A model generated the notes under the pieces. The model worked only from the letters and a program-made list of their open reading frames with translations. It did not search any database and was not told where the DNA came from. From SKKY01 sp965228015 (GTDB taxonomy: Bacteria > Bacillota > Peptococcia > Peptococcales > SKKY01): a stretch of 64,000 bases of DNA. How positions within the stretch are numbered: position 1 is the stretch's first letter; every line of letters starts with the position of its first letter. The DNA is taken from NCBI GenBank assembly GCA_965228015.1, contig OZ245787.1, forward strand, positions 248,001 through 312,000. Reading direction: 5' to 3'. Shown one piece after another: positions 7,815 through 16,103 of this stretch. Both the position numbers and the translations under genes were made by a program.

Positions 7815-9887
7815 TTGAGTTATAACTTAGTTATCGTAGAGTCTCCAGCAAAGGCTAAAACAATTGAAAAATTTTTAGGTAAAAACTACAAAGTTGCTGC
7901 ATCAATGGGTCATTTAAGAGATCTTCCCAAAAGTCAGCTTGGTGTGGATTTGGATAATAATTTCCAGGTTAAATATATAACTGTAAGAGGAAGAGGAAAA
8001 CAGGTTAGTGAACTAAAAGTAATGGCAAAGAAAGCTAATAAAGTACTGCTTGCAACTGACCCGGATCGGGAGGGTGAAGCAATCGCCTGGCACCTTGTTA
8101 GTTTGCTGAATCTTGATGATTCTAAACCAATCAGAGTTGAGTTTAATGAGATTACTAAGAAAAAAATTACAGAAGCAATAAAAGAACCAGCTTATATAAA
8201 TTTGAATCAGGTAGATGCCCAGCAGGCAAGAAGAGTTCTTGACCGGATTGTTGGTTATAAACTTAGTCCCTTATTATGGAGAAAAATAAAAAAAGGTTTA
8301 AGCGCAGGCAGAGTTCAGTCTGTGGCTCTAAAGCTTATTTGCGAAAAGGAAGAACAGGTTTTAGCTTTTGTCCCCGAAGAATATTGGAGTATTGAAGGAG
8401 ATTTCTTAAAAGATAAAGATATTATTAACGGAAAGTTACAAAGTATTTCCGGGAAAAAAGCAGAGATCAAAAATGAAGAGGAAGCTTTAAAAATTTCTAA
8501 GGAAATAAAAAAAGAAAAATATAAAGTTGAAAGTGTGACTACAAGTGAAAAAGAAACTCAGCCTAAGGCTCCCTTCACTACAAGTACTCTTCAGCAGGAA
8601 GCTGCTCAGAAAATTAATTTTACTACTAAAAAAACTATGATGGTGGCTCAGCAGTTATATGAAGGTGTTAAATTAAAAAAAGAAAGTATTGGTTTAATAA
8701 CGTATATCAGAACAGATTCAACCAGAATTTCAGATGAGGCTGCTGCTGAAAGCAAAAATTTTATATTGGAAAATTTTGGTGAAAATTATCTTCCAAAAAG
8801 CAGAAGAGTATATAAAAATAAAAGCCAGTCTCAGGATTCCCATGAAGCTATCAGACCAAGTTCAGTTAATATTACTCCTGACTCGGTTAAAGATTATTTA
8901 ACCAGAGACCAATACAAGTTATATAAACTGATTTGGCAGAGGATGCTGGCAAGCCAAATGGCATCTTCAAGAACGGAGCATATAAAAGCCAAAATATCCG
9001 GTGGAAAGTTTGGCTTTTCAGCTCAAAGTTCAAAAATGCTATTTGATGGATTTAATATTGTTTTGGAGAATAAAGAAAAAGAGGAGAAAACATATATTGA
9101 TGGACTGGTAGAAGGAGAATTTCTGACTTTTTCAAAAGTTATAGAAAATCAGCATTTTACCCAACCTCCAGCAAGATATACAGAAGCTTCTCTTGTAAAG
9201 ACCTTGGAAGAAATGGGAATTGGAAGACCAAGTACTTATGCACCAACAATAATGACTATTTTAGCAAGAGGTTATGTTGTTAAAGAGGATAAAAAGTTTT
9301 ATCCCGCAGAAATGGGCGTCATTGTAAATGAGTTATTGAGCACATATTTTTCTAGAATTATAGATTATGACTTTACTGCCCAGTTTGAGGAAAAACTGGA
9401 TAAAGTTGAAGAAGGCAATATTGAATGGAAAGAAGTTCTTAAAAAATTTTATGAAAAATTTGTGGTTGATTTAGAAAAAGCAGAAAAAGAAATTAACAAA
9501 ATTGAAATTAAACCAGAAGAAAGTGATGAAAAATGCGACAAATGCGGAAGAAATATGGTTGTGAAAATTGGAAGATATGGTAAATTCCTTGCATGCCCAG
9601 GATTTCCTGAGTGTCGAAATATAAAGCCATTATTAGAGGAAACAGGAATAAAATGTCCTTCCTGTGAGACAGGTAATATAATTGTAAGAAGAAGTAAAAA
9701 AGGAAGAAAGTTCTTCGGATGCAGTAATTTCCCGGATTGTGATTTTGTAAGCTGGGAAGAACCTACCCAGGTTTCTTGTCCTGAATGTGGAAGTTATATG
9801 ACAAAGAGTAAAGTAAAAAATAAAGTCAAATTCAAATGCAGCAATAAAAAATGTGGTCATGAGTTTGAAAAGAATAAAGAGGAGTAA
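7815..9887 (+). CDS. topA: DNA topoisomerase I
   Basis: Type IA topoisomerase of 690 residues that relaxes negative supercoils. The Toprim domain is at the N-terminus (VESPAKAKTIEKFLG, then DPDREGEAIAWH). The catalytic Tyr is in ITYIRTDS near residue 297. Three C-terminal four-Cys zinc ribbons follow residue 570, each with the CxxC...C pattern and ending near the stop. The length is normal for Firmicutes. The TTG start at 7815 has GAGGTGAGG upstream, and the gene begins ten bases after dprA, the usual dprA-topA-trmFO order. No disruption is visible even though both neighbouring regions are frameshifted. Confidence 0.96.
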   Translation: MSYNLVIVESPAKAKTIEKFLGKNYKVAASMGHLRDLPKSQLGVDLDNNFQVKYITVRGRGKQVSELKVMAKKANKVLLATDPDREGEAIAWHLVSLLNLDDSKPIRVEFNEITKKKITEAIKEPAYINLNQVDAQQARRVLDRIVGYKLSPLLWRKIKKGLSAGRVQSVALKLICEKEEQVLAFVPEEYWSIEGDFLKDKDIINGKLQSISGKKAEIKNEEEALKISKEIKKEKYKVESVTTSEKETQPKAPFTTSTLQQEAAQKINFTTKKTMMVAQQLYEGVKLKKESIGLITYIRTDSTRISDEAAAESKNFILENFGENYLPKSRRVYKNKSQSQDSHEAIRPSSVNITPDSVKDYLTRDQYKLYKLIWQRMLASQMASSRTEHIKAKISGGKFGFSAQSSKMLFDGFNIVLENKEKEEKTYIDGLVEGEFLTFSKVIENQHFTQPPARYTEASLVKTLEEMGIGRPSTYAPTIMTILARGYVVKEDKKFYPAEMGVIVNELLSTYFSRIIDYDFTAQFEEKLDKVEEGNIEWKEVLKKFYEKFVVDLEKAEKEINKIEIKPEESDEKCDKCGRNMVVKIGRYGKFLACPGFPECRNIKPLLEETGIKCPSCETGNIIVRRSKKGRKFFGCSNFPDCDFVSWEEPTQVSCPECGSYMTKSKVKNKVKFKCSNKKCGHEFEKNKEE

Positions 9888-9888
9888 C

Positions 9889-11202
9889 ATGGATAAAAGT
9901 ATTAAAGTAATTGGAGCTGGAATCGCAGGATGTGAAGCAGCCTGGCAGATAGCTGAAAGAGGAATAAAGGTAAAGCTATATGAAATGAAACCAATAAAAA
10001 AACAGCCTGCTCATACATCAGACTCTTTTTCCGAGTTAGTTTGTTCAAATTCCCTTAGAGGAGCAGGGCTGGAAAATGCAGTTGGGGTATTAAAGGAAGA
10101 GTTACGAAGATTAAAAACATTATTTATGTATGCTGCCGACAAGCATAAAGTTCCTGCAGGTGGTGCCCTTGCCGTTGACAGAGATAATTTTTCTCAGGAA
10201 ATTACTGAGAAAGTAAAAAAACACCCTTTAATTGAAGTTATTAATGAAGAAGTTGAGTTAGTTAATACTGAAGAAATTACAATTATTGCAACAGGTCCTT
10301 TAACAGATGGAAAAATTATGGAAGATATTAAAAAACTTGCAGGAGAAGATTTTTTCTATTTTTATGATGCTGCTGCCCCAATTGTTAGTGCTGAGAGTAT
10401 TGATTATTCCAAAGTTTTTTGGGCTTCCAGATATGATAAAGGGACTCCGGACTATTTAAATTGTCCTATGACTAAAGAAGAATATGAGAATTTTTATCAT
10501 GAATTGATAAATGGGGATAAAGTACCAGTTAATGATATCGATAAAGAAATTTTTTTTGAGGGATGTATGCCTGTAGAAGTAATGGCATCAAGAGGTCCAA
10601 AGACATTGCTCTTTGGTCCGCTAAAACCTGTTGGATTAATACATCCGGAAACCGGTAAAGAATATCATGCAGTAGTTCAATTAAGAAAAGAAAATCTTGA
10701 TGGAACAATGTTTAATCTTGTTGGTTTCCAAACCCATTTAAAATGGGGAGAACAAAAAAGAATATTTAGTATGATTCCAGGACTGGAAAATGCGGAGTTT
10801 TTAAGATATGGAGTAATGCATAGAAATTCCTTTATTAACTCTCCAAAAGTTTTGAATCCTTCAAATAATTTAAAAGAATATCCAAACATATTTTTTGCCG
10901 GACAAATAACAGGCGTAGAAGGTTATGTTGAGTCTTGTGCATCAGGTTTTATAGCAGGAATAAATGCCGCAAGAAAAGCTATGGATAAAAAGAGTTTTAT
11001 ATTCCCTTCAGAAACAACAATTGGTGCACTGCATGAATGTATTACTACTTCAAATACAAAAAACTTCCAGCCTATGAATGTTAATTTTGGGCTTTTGCCA
11101 AAAACAGAAAACAGAATTAAAGGTAAGAAAGAAAGATATAATTTTTTAGCAGAAAGAGCCCTGAATAAACTTGATGAAATAATTAAGGAGGAAGAACTGT
11201 GA
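9889..11202 (+). CDS. trmFO: tRNA (uracil-54-C5)-methyltransferase, folate-dependent
   Basis: TrmFO makes ribothymidine at position 54 of tRNA using methylene-tetrahydrofolate and FAD. The protein is 437 residues. The FAD dinucleotide fold GAGIAGCEAAW is at the N-terminus, a Cys-containing LVCSNSLRG motif at about residue 52 and FEGCMPVE at about residue 226; the cysteines in these two motifs are the functional ones in characterised TrmFO. I placed the start at the ATG at 9889, five bases after GAGGAG, rather than at an in-frame ATG inside topA. The stop overlaps the xerC start (GTGA). Confidence 0.95.
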   Translation: MDKSIKVIGAGIAGCEAAWQIAERGIKVKLYEMKPIKKQPAHTSDSFSELVCSNSLRGAGLENAVGVLKEELRRLKTLFMYAADKHKVPAGGALAVDRDNFSQEITEKVKKHPLIEVINEEVELVNTEEITIIATGPLTDGKIMEDIKKLAGEDFFYFYDAAAPIVSAESIDYSKVFWASRYDKGTPDYLNCPMTKEEYENFYHELINGDKVPVNDIDKEIFFEGCMPVEVMASRGPKTLLFGPLKPVGLIHPETGKEYHAVVQLRKENLDGTMFNLVGFQTHLKWGEQKRIFSMIPGLENAEFLRYGVMHRNSFINSPKVLNPSNNLKEYPNIFFAGQITGVEGYVESCASGFIAGINAARKAMDKKSFIFPSETTIGALHECITTSNTKNFQPMNVNFGLLPKTENRIKGKKERYNFLAERALNKLDEIIKEEEL

Positions 11203-12080
11203 TAAGACTTCTTGATACTTATCTGGAATACTTAAAATATCAAAAAAATTATTCTGATAATACTCTGCAAGCTTATAGAAATGATATCAGGATTTTTTTT
11301 GATTATTTAAACAGAGAAGGTATTGCTGCCCCTAAAAATATCGATAACAGGGTTTTAAGAAGTTATTTAATGGTTTTAAACAGTGAAAAAAGAAAAAGAA
11401 AAACAATTGCCAGAAAAATAACCTCTTTAAAAGGTTATTTCCGGTTTTTGAAAAAAAATAATCTTATTCAAAGTAACCCTGTGGAGAATGTTAAAATTCC
11501 AAAAGCAGAAAAAAGATTACCTCATGTAGTTAATGAGGCAGAAATGTTTGATTTTTTAGATAATGCCTTTAATCTTGAAAAACCTTTGGAACAAAGGGAC
11601 AAGGCAATTTTTGAAGTCCTCTACAGCTCCGGATTAAGGGTATCAGAATTAATAAGTTTAGAAAGAGGAATGATTGAAGAAAGTTATTTGAGAGTAATAG
11701 GGAAAGGCAATAAGGAAAGAGTAGCTCCTTTAGGTAAAAAAGCTCTGGATGCTTTAAATATTTATTTAAAGGACGGAATAAATAAGCTTGATAAAAAAAA
11801 GACTAATAAAATTTTTTTAAATAATAACGGCGGACCTCTTACAGCAAGGGGAGTCAGATACATTCTTAATAAATATATTCAAAGGTATTCCTTAAAACAA
11901 AAAATCAGTCCCCATGTTTTTCGTCACAGTTTTGCTACACATCTCTTGAATAATGGTGCCGACTTAAGAACTGTTCAGGAATTACTTGGGCATGTGAATC
12001 TATCATCAACTCAGATTTATACACATGTATCTAAAAACAGAATTATGCAGGTTTATAATCAGGCTCATCCCAGGGCTTAA
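11199..12080 (+). CDS. xerC: Tyrosine recombinase XerC
   Basis: A 293-residue integrase-type recombinase with an N-terminal SAM-like domain and a catalytic domain holding the R...K...HxxR...H...Y set: SSGLRVSEL, KGNKERVAPL, HVFRHSFATHLL, LLGHVNLSSTQIYTHV. It resolves chromosome dimers at dif. Its place between trmFO and hslV is the same as codV/xerC in Bacillus, so this is the housekeeping recombinase, not a phage integrase. The start is a GTG overlapping the trmFO stop. No dif site was recognised in the window. Confidence 0.94.
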   Translation: MIRLLDTYLEYLKYQKNYSDNTLQAYRNDIRIFFDYLNREGIAAPKNIDNRVLRSYLMVLNSEKRKRKTIARKITSLKGYFRFLKKNNLIQSNPVENVKIPKAEKRLPHVVNEAEMFDFLDNAFNLEKPLEQRDKAIFEVLYSSGLRVSELISLERGMIEESYLRVIGKGNKERVAPLGKKALDALNIYLKDGINKLDKKKTNKIFLNNNGGPLTARGVRYILNKYIQRYSLKQKISPHVFRHSFATHLLNNGADLRTVQELLGHVNLSSTQIYTHVSKNRIMQVYNQAHPRA

Positions 12081-12104
12081 AATTAGAGAAAAGAAGGTGT
12101 TTTA

Positions 12105-12633
12105 ATGTTTGAAGCAACAACAATAGTAATGGTTAAAAAAATGGAAAAGTTGCTATAGCAGGAGATGGCCAGGTAACTTTTGGTCAGAATACAGTTATGA
12201 AGCATAAAGCAACAAAAGTGAGAAAAATATACAATGATAAAATTTTAACAGGGTTTGCAGGAAGTGTTGCAGATGCCTTTACACTTTTCGAAAAATTCGA
12301 AGGTAAATTAGAAGAAAACAGCGGGAATTTAAAAAAGCTGCAGTAGCTTTAACAAAGGAATGGCGTGGGGATAAGATTTTAAGAAAATTAGAGGCAATGA
12401 TGCTTGTTGCAGACGAAGATACTATTTTACTTCTTTCGGGAAACGGGGAATTAATTGAACCAGATGAAAGTGTTGCTGCAATAGGTTCAGGAGGAAACTT
12501 CGCCATGGCTTCAGCAGTGGCCTTAACAAGAAATACAGATCTTTCTGCAAGGGAAATTGCCCAGAAGTCTATTGAAATCGCTGCAGATATATGTGTTTTC
12601 ACAAATCATAATATAACTATTTTGGAATTATAG
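12105..12633 (+). pseudogene. hslV: HslV (ClpQ) protease subunit, two frameshifts
   Basis: HslV is the threonine peptidase ring of the HslUV protease. The start MFEATTIV carries the mature N-terminal Thr-Thr, and GDGQVTFG, GFAGSVADA, WRGDKILRKLEAM and AIGSGGNFAMA follow. The frame is lost twice, at A7 12135-12141 and at A6 12331-12336; adding one A at each gives a continuous protein of about 176 residues, the normal length. Both lesions are single-base shortfalls in A runs, with no other damage to conserved residues. AGAAGGTG precedes the ATG. Sequencing error is the simplest explanation, because HslU, its partner, shows the same kind of defect. Confidence 0.85.
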
Positions 12634-12645
12634 GAGGGTTTAAAC

Positions 12646-14022
12646 TTAGATAATCTAACTCCAATTGAGATAGTAAAAGAACTTGATAAATATATTATAG
12701 GCCAGGATAATGCAAAAAAAGTGCAGCTATTGCACTAAGAAACAGATACAGAAGAAGTTTATTGTCCGGAGAGCTTCAGGATGAAATAAATCCTAAAAAC
12801 ATACTGATGCAAGGACCTACAGGTGTGGGAAAAACAGAAATTGCCAGAAGACTTGCAAAAATAGTAAAAGCGCCTTTTATTAAAGTTGAAGCTACCAAAT
12901 TTACTGAAGTTGGCTATGTTGGCAGAGATGTAGAATCAATGGTAAGAGATCTTGCGGAGATATCCTATCAGATTGTTAAAAAAGAAAAAATTGAAGGTAA
13001 CAGAGAAAAAGCTGAGGTTCTTGCAGAAGAGAGACTCCTGGATTTAATAATACCAAAAAAGAAATCACCATTTAATGCAATAGGGAATATTTTTGGGCAG
13101 CCTCAAAGTAAGACTCCTGTAGATCCTGAAGAAGAAAGCTCCCATGAAGAAAAAAGAAGAATAATAAAAGAAAAATTGAAAAGGTTTGTACTAGAAGAAG
13201 AACAGGTAGAAATAGAGGTAAAAGAAAATAGTCCCCAGGTTATGGGAATGCTTACAAACATGGGAATGGATGATATGGCAGATAACATGGGAGAAATGTT
13301 TAACCAGTTAATGCCACAAAAAAAGAAAAAGAGAAAGATGAAGGTTAAAGATGCCAGAAAAATATTAATAGAAGAAGAAGCGGAAAATCTTCTGGATAAT
13401 GATGAGGTAAAGGAAGAAGCTTTAAGAAGAGCTGAAAACTATGGAATAATTTTTATCGATGAAATTGATAAAAATTGCAGCCAGAAATGGTGGTAATGGC
13501 CCTGATGTTTCAAGGGAGGGAGTTCAAAGAGAGATTCTTCCTGTAGTTGAAGGGAGTGTAATAAGGATTAAGTATGGTAATCTAAAAACTGATTATATCT
13601 TGTTTATAGCTGCAGGAGCCTTTCATATCGCTAAACCTGAAGATTTAATTCCGGAATTACAAGGAAGATTTCCTATAAGTGTTAAACTTAATTCATTAAC
13701 AGTTGAAGATTTTAAAAAAATACTTAAGGAAACTAAGAATTCTCTTATTATGCAGTATACAGAAATGCTAAAAACTGATAAAGTATATATAGAATTTTCT
13801 GAAAACGGAATAGACAGAATCGCAGAATTAGCTTTTCACGCGAATCTGGAGCTTGAAAATATTGGTGCAAGAAGACTTCAGACAATAATGGAAAGGCTTT
13901 TGGAAGATGTTTCCTTTGAAGCTCCATATAGTAAAGAAAAAAATATTATGATTGATCAGGGTTTTGTTGATGGAAAGCTTGGTGTAAGTAAAGGTAAGAA
14001 TATTAACAATTTTATATTGTAG
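12646..14022 (+). pseudogene. hslU: HslU (ClpY) ATPase subunit, two frameshifts, abnormal start
   Basis: HslU unfolds substrates for HslV. Restored, it has about 458 residues: Walker A GPTGVGKTEIARR, the EATKFTEVGYVGRD pore region, an acidic I domain, Walker B IIFIDEIDK, and the sensor segment PELQGRFPI. One A must be added at the A7 run 12714-12720 (restoring AIALRNRYRR) and one removed at the A5 run 13470-13474 (restoring EIDKIAARNGG). The start aligned with homologues falls on TTA at 12646, eight bases after GGAGG, where TTG or ATG is expected. Family motifs are otherwise perfect, so the protein is probably made in the real organism. Confidence 0.85.
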
Positions 14023-14040
14023 TAGTTCAGGGGGTAAGAT

Positions 14041-14820
14041 ATGAAGGATTTGCTTGTTAAAACAAGGAACCTAAACAGGATGCTACAAAAGGGCGCGGGA
14101 AATCCTGTTGATTTTGGAGATATGGCTGTAGTGCTTACAGAAATGCTCAACTGCAACACCTACATCATTAGCTCAAAAGGTAAGATTCTTGGGGTTTCGT
14201 TTCTTGAAGAATTTAATTGCGAAATTGTGGATCAGATAGTTATGGAAAAAAGAAGATTTGATGAATCCTTTAATGATTATTTATTATCAGTTAAAGACAC
14301 TCAGGCAAATTTAAAGAATACTGATAGTTTATGTACCTTTTCCAAATCTGAGAAGTGTCCTCTTGGGGGTAAAATATTTTGTATTATTCCAATTATTGGT
14401 GGTGGAACAAGGCAGGGAACATTGCTGATATCTAAGAATAACAGTTCCTTTGATGAGGCTGACCTTATATTGTCAGAGTACGGTGCAACAGTTGTAGGTA
14501 TGGAAATAATAAGAGCAAAGGCTGAGGAGATTGAAGAAGAAGCCCGTAAAAAAGCTGCAATTTCTATTGCAATTGCTACTCTGTCTTATTCAGAAAGAGA
14601 TGCGATTAAACATATCTTTGAAGAATTGAAAGGAACTGAAGGTTTTCTTGTTGCAAGCAAAGTAGCAGACAGAGTTGGAATTACCCGTTCGGTTATTGTT
14701 AATGCTCTGAGAAAGTTTGAAAGTGCAGGAGTAATTGAATCAAAATCTTTGGGAATGAAAGGAACTTATATTTTAGTTCTTAATGATTATTTGCCTGGGG
14801 AAATAGAAAAATTAAAATAG
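14041..14820 (+). CDS. codY: GTP-sensing transcriptional pleiotropic repressor CodY
   Basis: CodY represses amino-acid and stationary-phase genes when GTP and branched-chain amino acids are abundant. The protein is 259 residues: an N-terminal GAF ligand domain (to about 155), a linker helix, and a C-terminal winged helix with VASKVADRVGITRSVIVNALRKF, residues 200-222, typical of CodY DNA recognition. GGGGG lies six bases upstream of the ATG. It completes the xerC-hslVU-codY block and lies next to the flagellar operon, as in Bacillus. A branched-chain aminotransferase at 57 kb is a plausible but unproven target. Confidence 0.95.
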   Translation: MKDLLVKTRNLNRMLQKGAGNPVDFGDMAVVLTEMLNCNTYIISSKGKILGVSFLEEFNCEIVDQIVMEKRRFDESFNDYLLSVKDTQANLKNTDSLCTFSKSEKCPLGGKIFCIIPIIGGGTRQGTLLISKNNSSFDEADLILSEYGATVVGMEIIRAKAEEIEEEARKKAAISIAIATLSYSERDAIKHIFEELKGTEGFLVASKVADRVGITRSVIVNALRKFESAGVIESKSLGMKGTYILVLNDYLPGEIEKLK

Positions 14821-14825
14821 TGACT

Positions 14826-14860
14826 AAAAGCCGAAGTTTATATAAAACTTTGGTTTTTTC
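14826..14860 (+). terminator. Terminator between codY and flgB
   Basis: A 14-base stem with G-U pairs (14826-14839 with 14845-14858, loop ATATA) ends in a run of six T. It separates the codY transcript from the fla/che operon. A candidate flgB promoter begins inside its 3' arm. Confidence 0.7.
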
Positions 14861-14877
14861 TGTAAAAATGTTAAAAT
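14850..14877 (+). promoter_or_regulatory. Candidate promoter of the fla/che operon
   Basis: TTGGTT (14850-14855), 16 bases, TAAAAT (14872-14877) gives a start site near 14884, about 20 bases before the flgB ATG and just before its GGAGGGG ribosome site. It resembles a housekeeping promoter and no SigD-type motif was seen, which fits an early operon that itself encodes SigD. Confidence 0.45.
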
Positions 14878-14903
14878 AACATGAGATACAGGAGGGGATT
14901 TAA

Positions 14904-15320
14904 ATGATTAATTTTGATAAAAATAAAACCATATCAGTTTTAACAAAATCGATGGATGCGTCTGCCTTAAAACAAAAGGTTACGTCCAATAATATCGCTA
15001 ATATAAATACTCCTGAATATAAAAGACAATATGTAGACTTTGAAACCAGATTAAGCGAGGCAATTAATAAAGACCTTGATTTAAAAGGAAAATTATACAG
15101 AACCAACGAAAAACATTTTCCTTTGAATGTAAGCGTTGACAAAATTCAGCCTCTGGTAAAAACTGATAACAGTACTTCATTAAGAGAAGATGGTAACAAT
15201 GTTGATTTAGACATGGAACTTGCTGATCTGGCAGAGAACACAATAAGATATAATACTCTGACTGAAACGGCAATTAAAAAATACTCCGGCATTAAAAATG
15301 CCATCAGGGGAGGCAGATAA
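14904..15320 (+). CDS. flgB: Flagellar basal-body rod protein FlgB
   Basis: Proximal rod subunit of 138 residues, exported through the type III apparatus. The N-terminus has the rod-protein signature SNNIANINTPEYKRQYVDFE and the C-terminus ends in the helical LAENTIRYNTLTE segment that packs with it. First gene of the fla/che operon, with GGAGGGG upstream of the ATG at 14904. It is followed after two bases by flgC. Confidence 0.95.
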   Translation: MINFDKNKTISVLTKSMDASALKQKVTSNNIANINTPEYKRQYVDFETRLSEAINKDLDLKGKLYRTNEKHFPLNVSVDKIQPLVKTDNSTSLREDGNNVDLDMELADLAENTIRYNTLTETAIKKYSGIKNAIRGGR

Positions 15321-15322
15321 TA

Positions 15323-15766
15323 ATGACAATTTTTAATTCTTTAAGAACAAGTGCGACAGGACTAAGCGCTGAAAGACTTAGAATGGATCTTATTGCAAAT
15401 AACCTTGCAAATGCCGAAACAACCAGAACAGATGAAGGTGGACCGTATGTACGTCAAGTTGCTGTTTTTAAACCTTACAGAAGTTTTGAAAGCATCTTAA
15501 ATGATAAAGTCAGCGGAGTGCAGGGAGTAACAGTAGAGAAAATAATGAAAGATAAGGCTCCTTTCAGACTTGAATATGAACCAAATCATCCAGATGCAAT
15601 ACAAGAAGAGGGAGATCTTAAGGGACATGTAAGATACCCTAATGTTAATCCTGTAAAAGAAATGATCGATATGATTTCAGCCTCCAGAGCTTATGAAGCA
15701 AATGTAACAGTAATGAATTCAGCTAAAAGTATGGCAATGAAAGCTCTTGAAATTGGAAGGGGATAA
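15323..15766 (+). CDS. flgC: Flagellar basal-body rod protein FlgC
   Basis: Proximal rod protein of 147 residues. IANNLANAETTRTDEGGPY is the conserved N-terminal rod motif and VNPVKEMIDMISASRAYEANV the C-terminal motif. The ATG lies two bases after the flgB stop with GGGAGG inside the end of flgB, so translation is probably coupled. Confidence 0.95.
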   Translation: MTIFNSLRTSATGLSAERLRMDLIANNLANAETTRTDEGGPYVRQVAVFKPYRSFESILNDKVSGVQGVTVEKIMKDKAPFRLEYEPNHPDAIQEEGDLKGHVRYPNVNPVKEMIDMISASRAYEANVTVMNSAKSMAMKALEIGRG

Positions 15767-15772
15767 TAAAAA

Positions 15773-16069
15773 ATGAAAATAAATCCTGTTGGAATAAATT
15801 TTCTTGATCCCCAAAAACTAAAAGAAACGGATGCTCAATACGAGGGGAAAAGTTTTATGGAATTCTTAAAAGATTCCATTGGCGAGGTAGACAGACTGCA
15901 AAAAACCGGGGATGAAATGTCAGTTCGATTTGCAGCTGGAGATCCTCAGGTAGATATTCATAATTTGATGCTTGCCCTTGAAGAAACAAGTATTGCAATG
16001 CAGCTAACGATTGAAATTCGTAATAAACTGGTAGAATCTTATCAGGAAATTATGAGAACGCAGGTATAG
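15773..16069 (+). CDS. fliE: Flagellar hook-basal body complex protein FliE
   Basis: FliE joins the MS ring to the rod. It is 98 residues, normal for the family, with the C-terminal MQLTIEIRNKLVESYQEIM segment that is most conserved. It starts six bases after flgC and precedes fliF by 34 bases, a gap holding a small CAGGTT/AACCTG hairpin. Confidence 0.93.
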   Translation: MKINPVGINFLDPQKLKETDAQYEGKSFMEFLKDSIGEVDRLQKTGDEMSVRFAAGDPQVDIHNLMLALEETSIAMQLTIEIRNKLVESYQEIMRTQV

Positions 16070-16103
16070 TCCAGGTTTAATAACCTGAATATGGGGTGAG
16101 ATT

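Noticed and set aside
11199..12080. Tyrosine recombinase as phage or island integrase
   Set aside because: Its place in the conserved trmFO-xerC-hslV-codY order and lack of an adjacent tRNA or phage genes identify the housekeeping XerC.
12714..13474. Programmed ribosomal frameshifting in hslU
   Set aside because: The needed shifts go in opposite directions, no downstream structure or family precedent exists, and the same A-run pattern occurs in unrelated genes.
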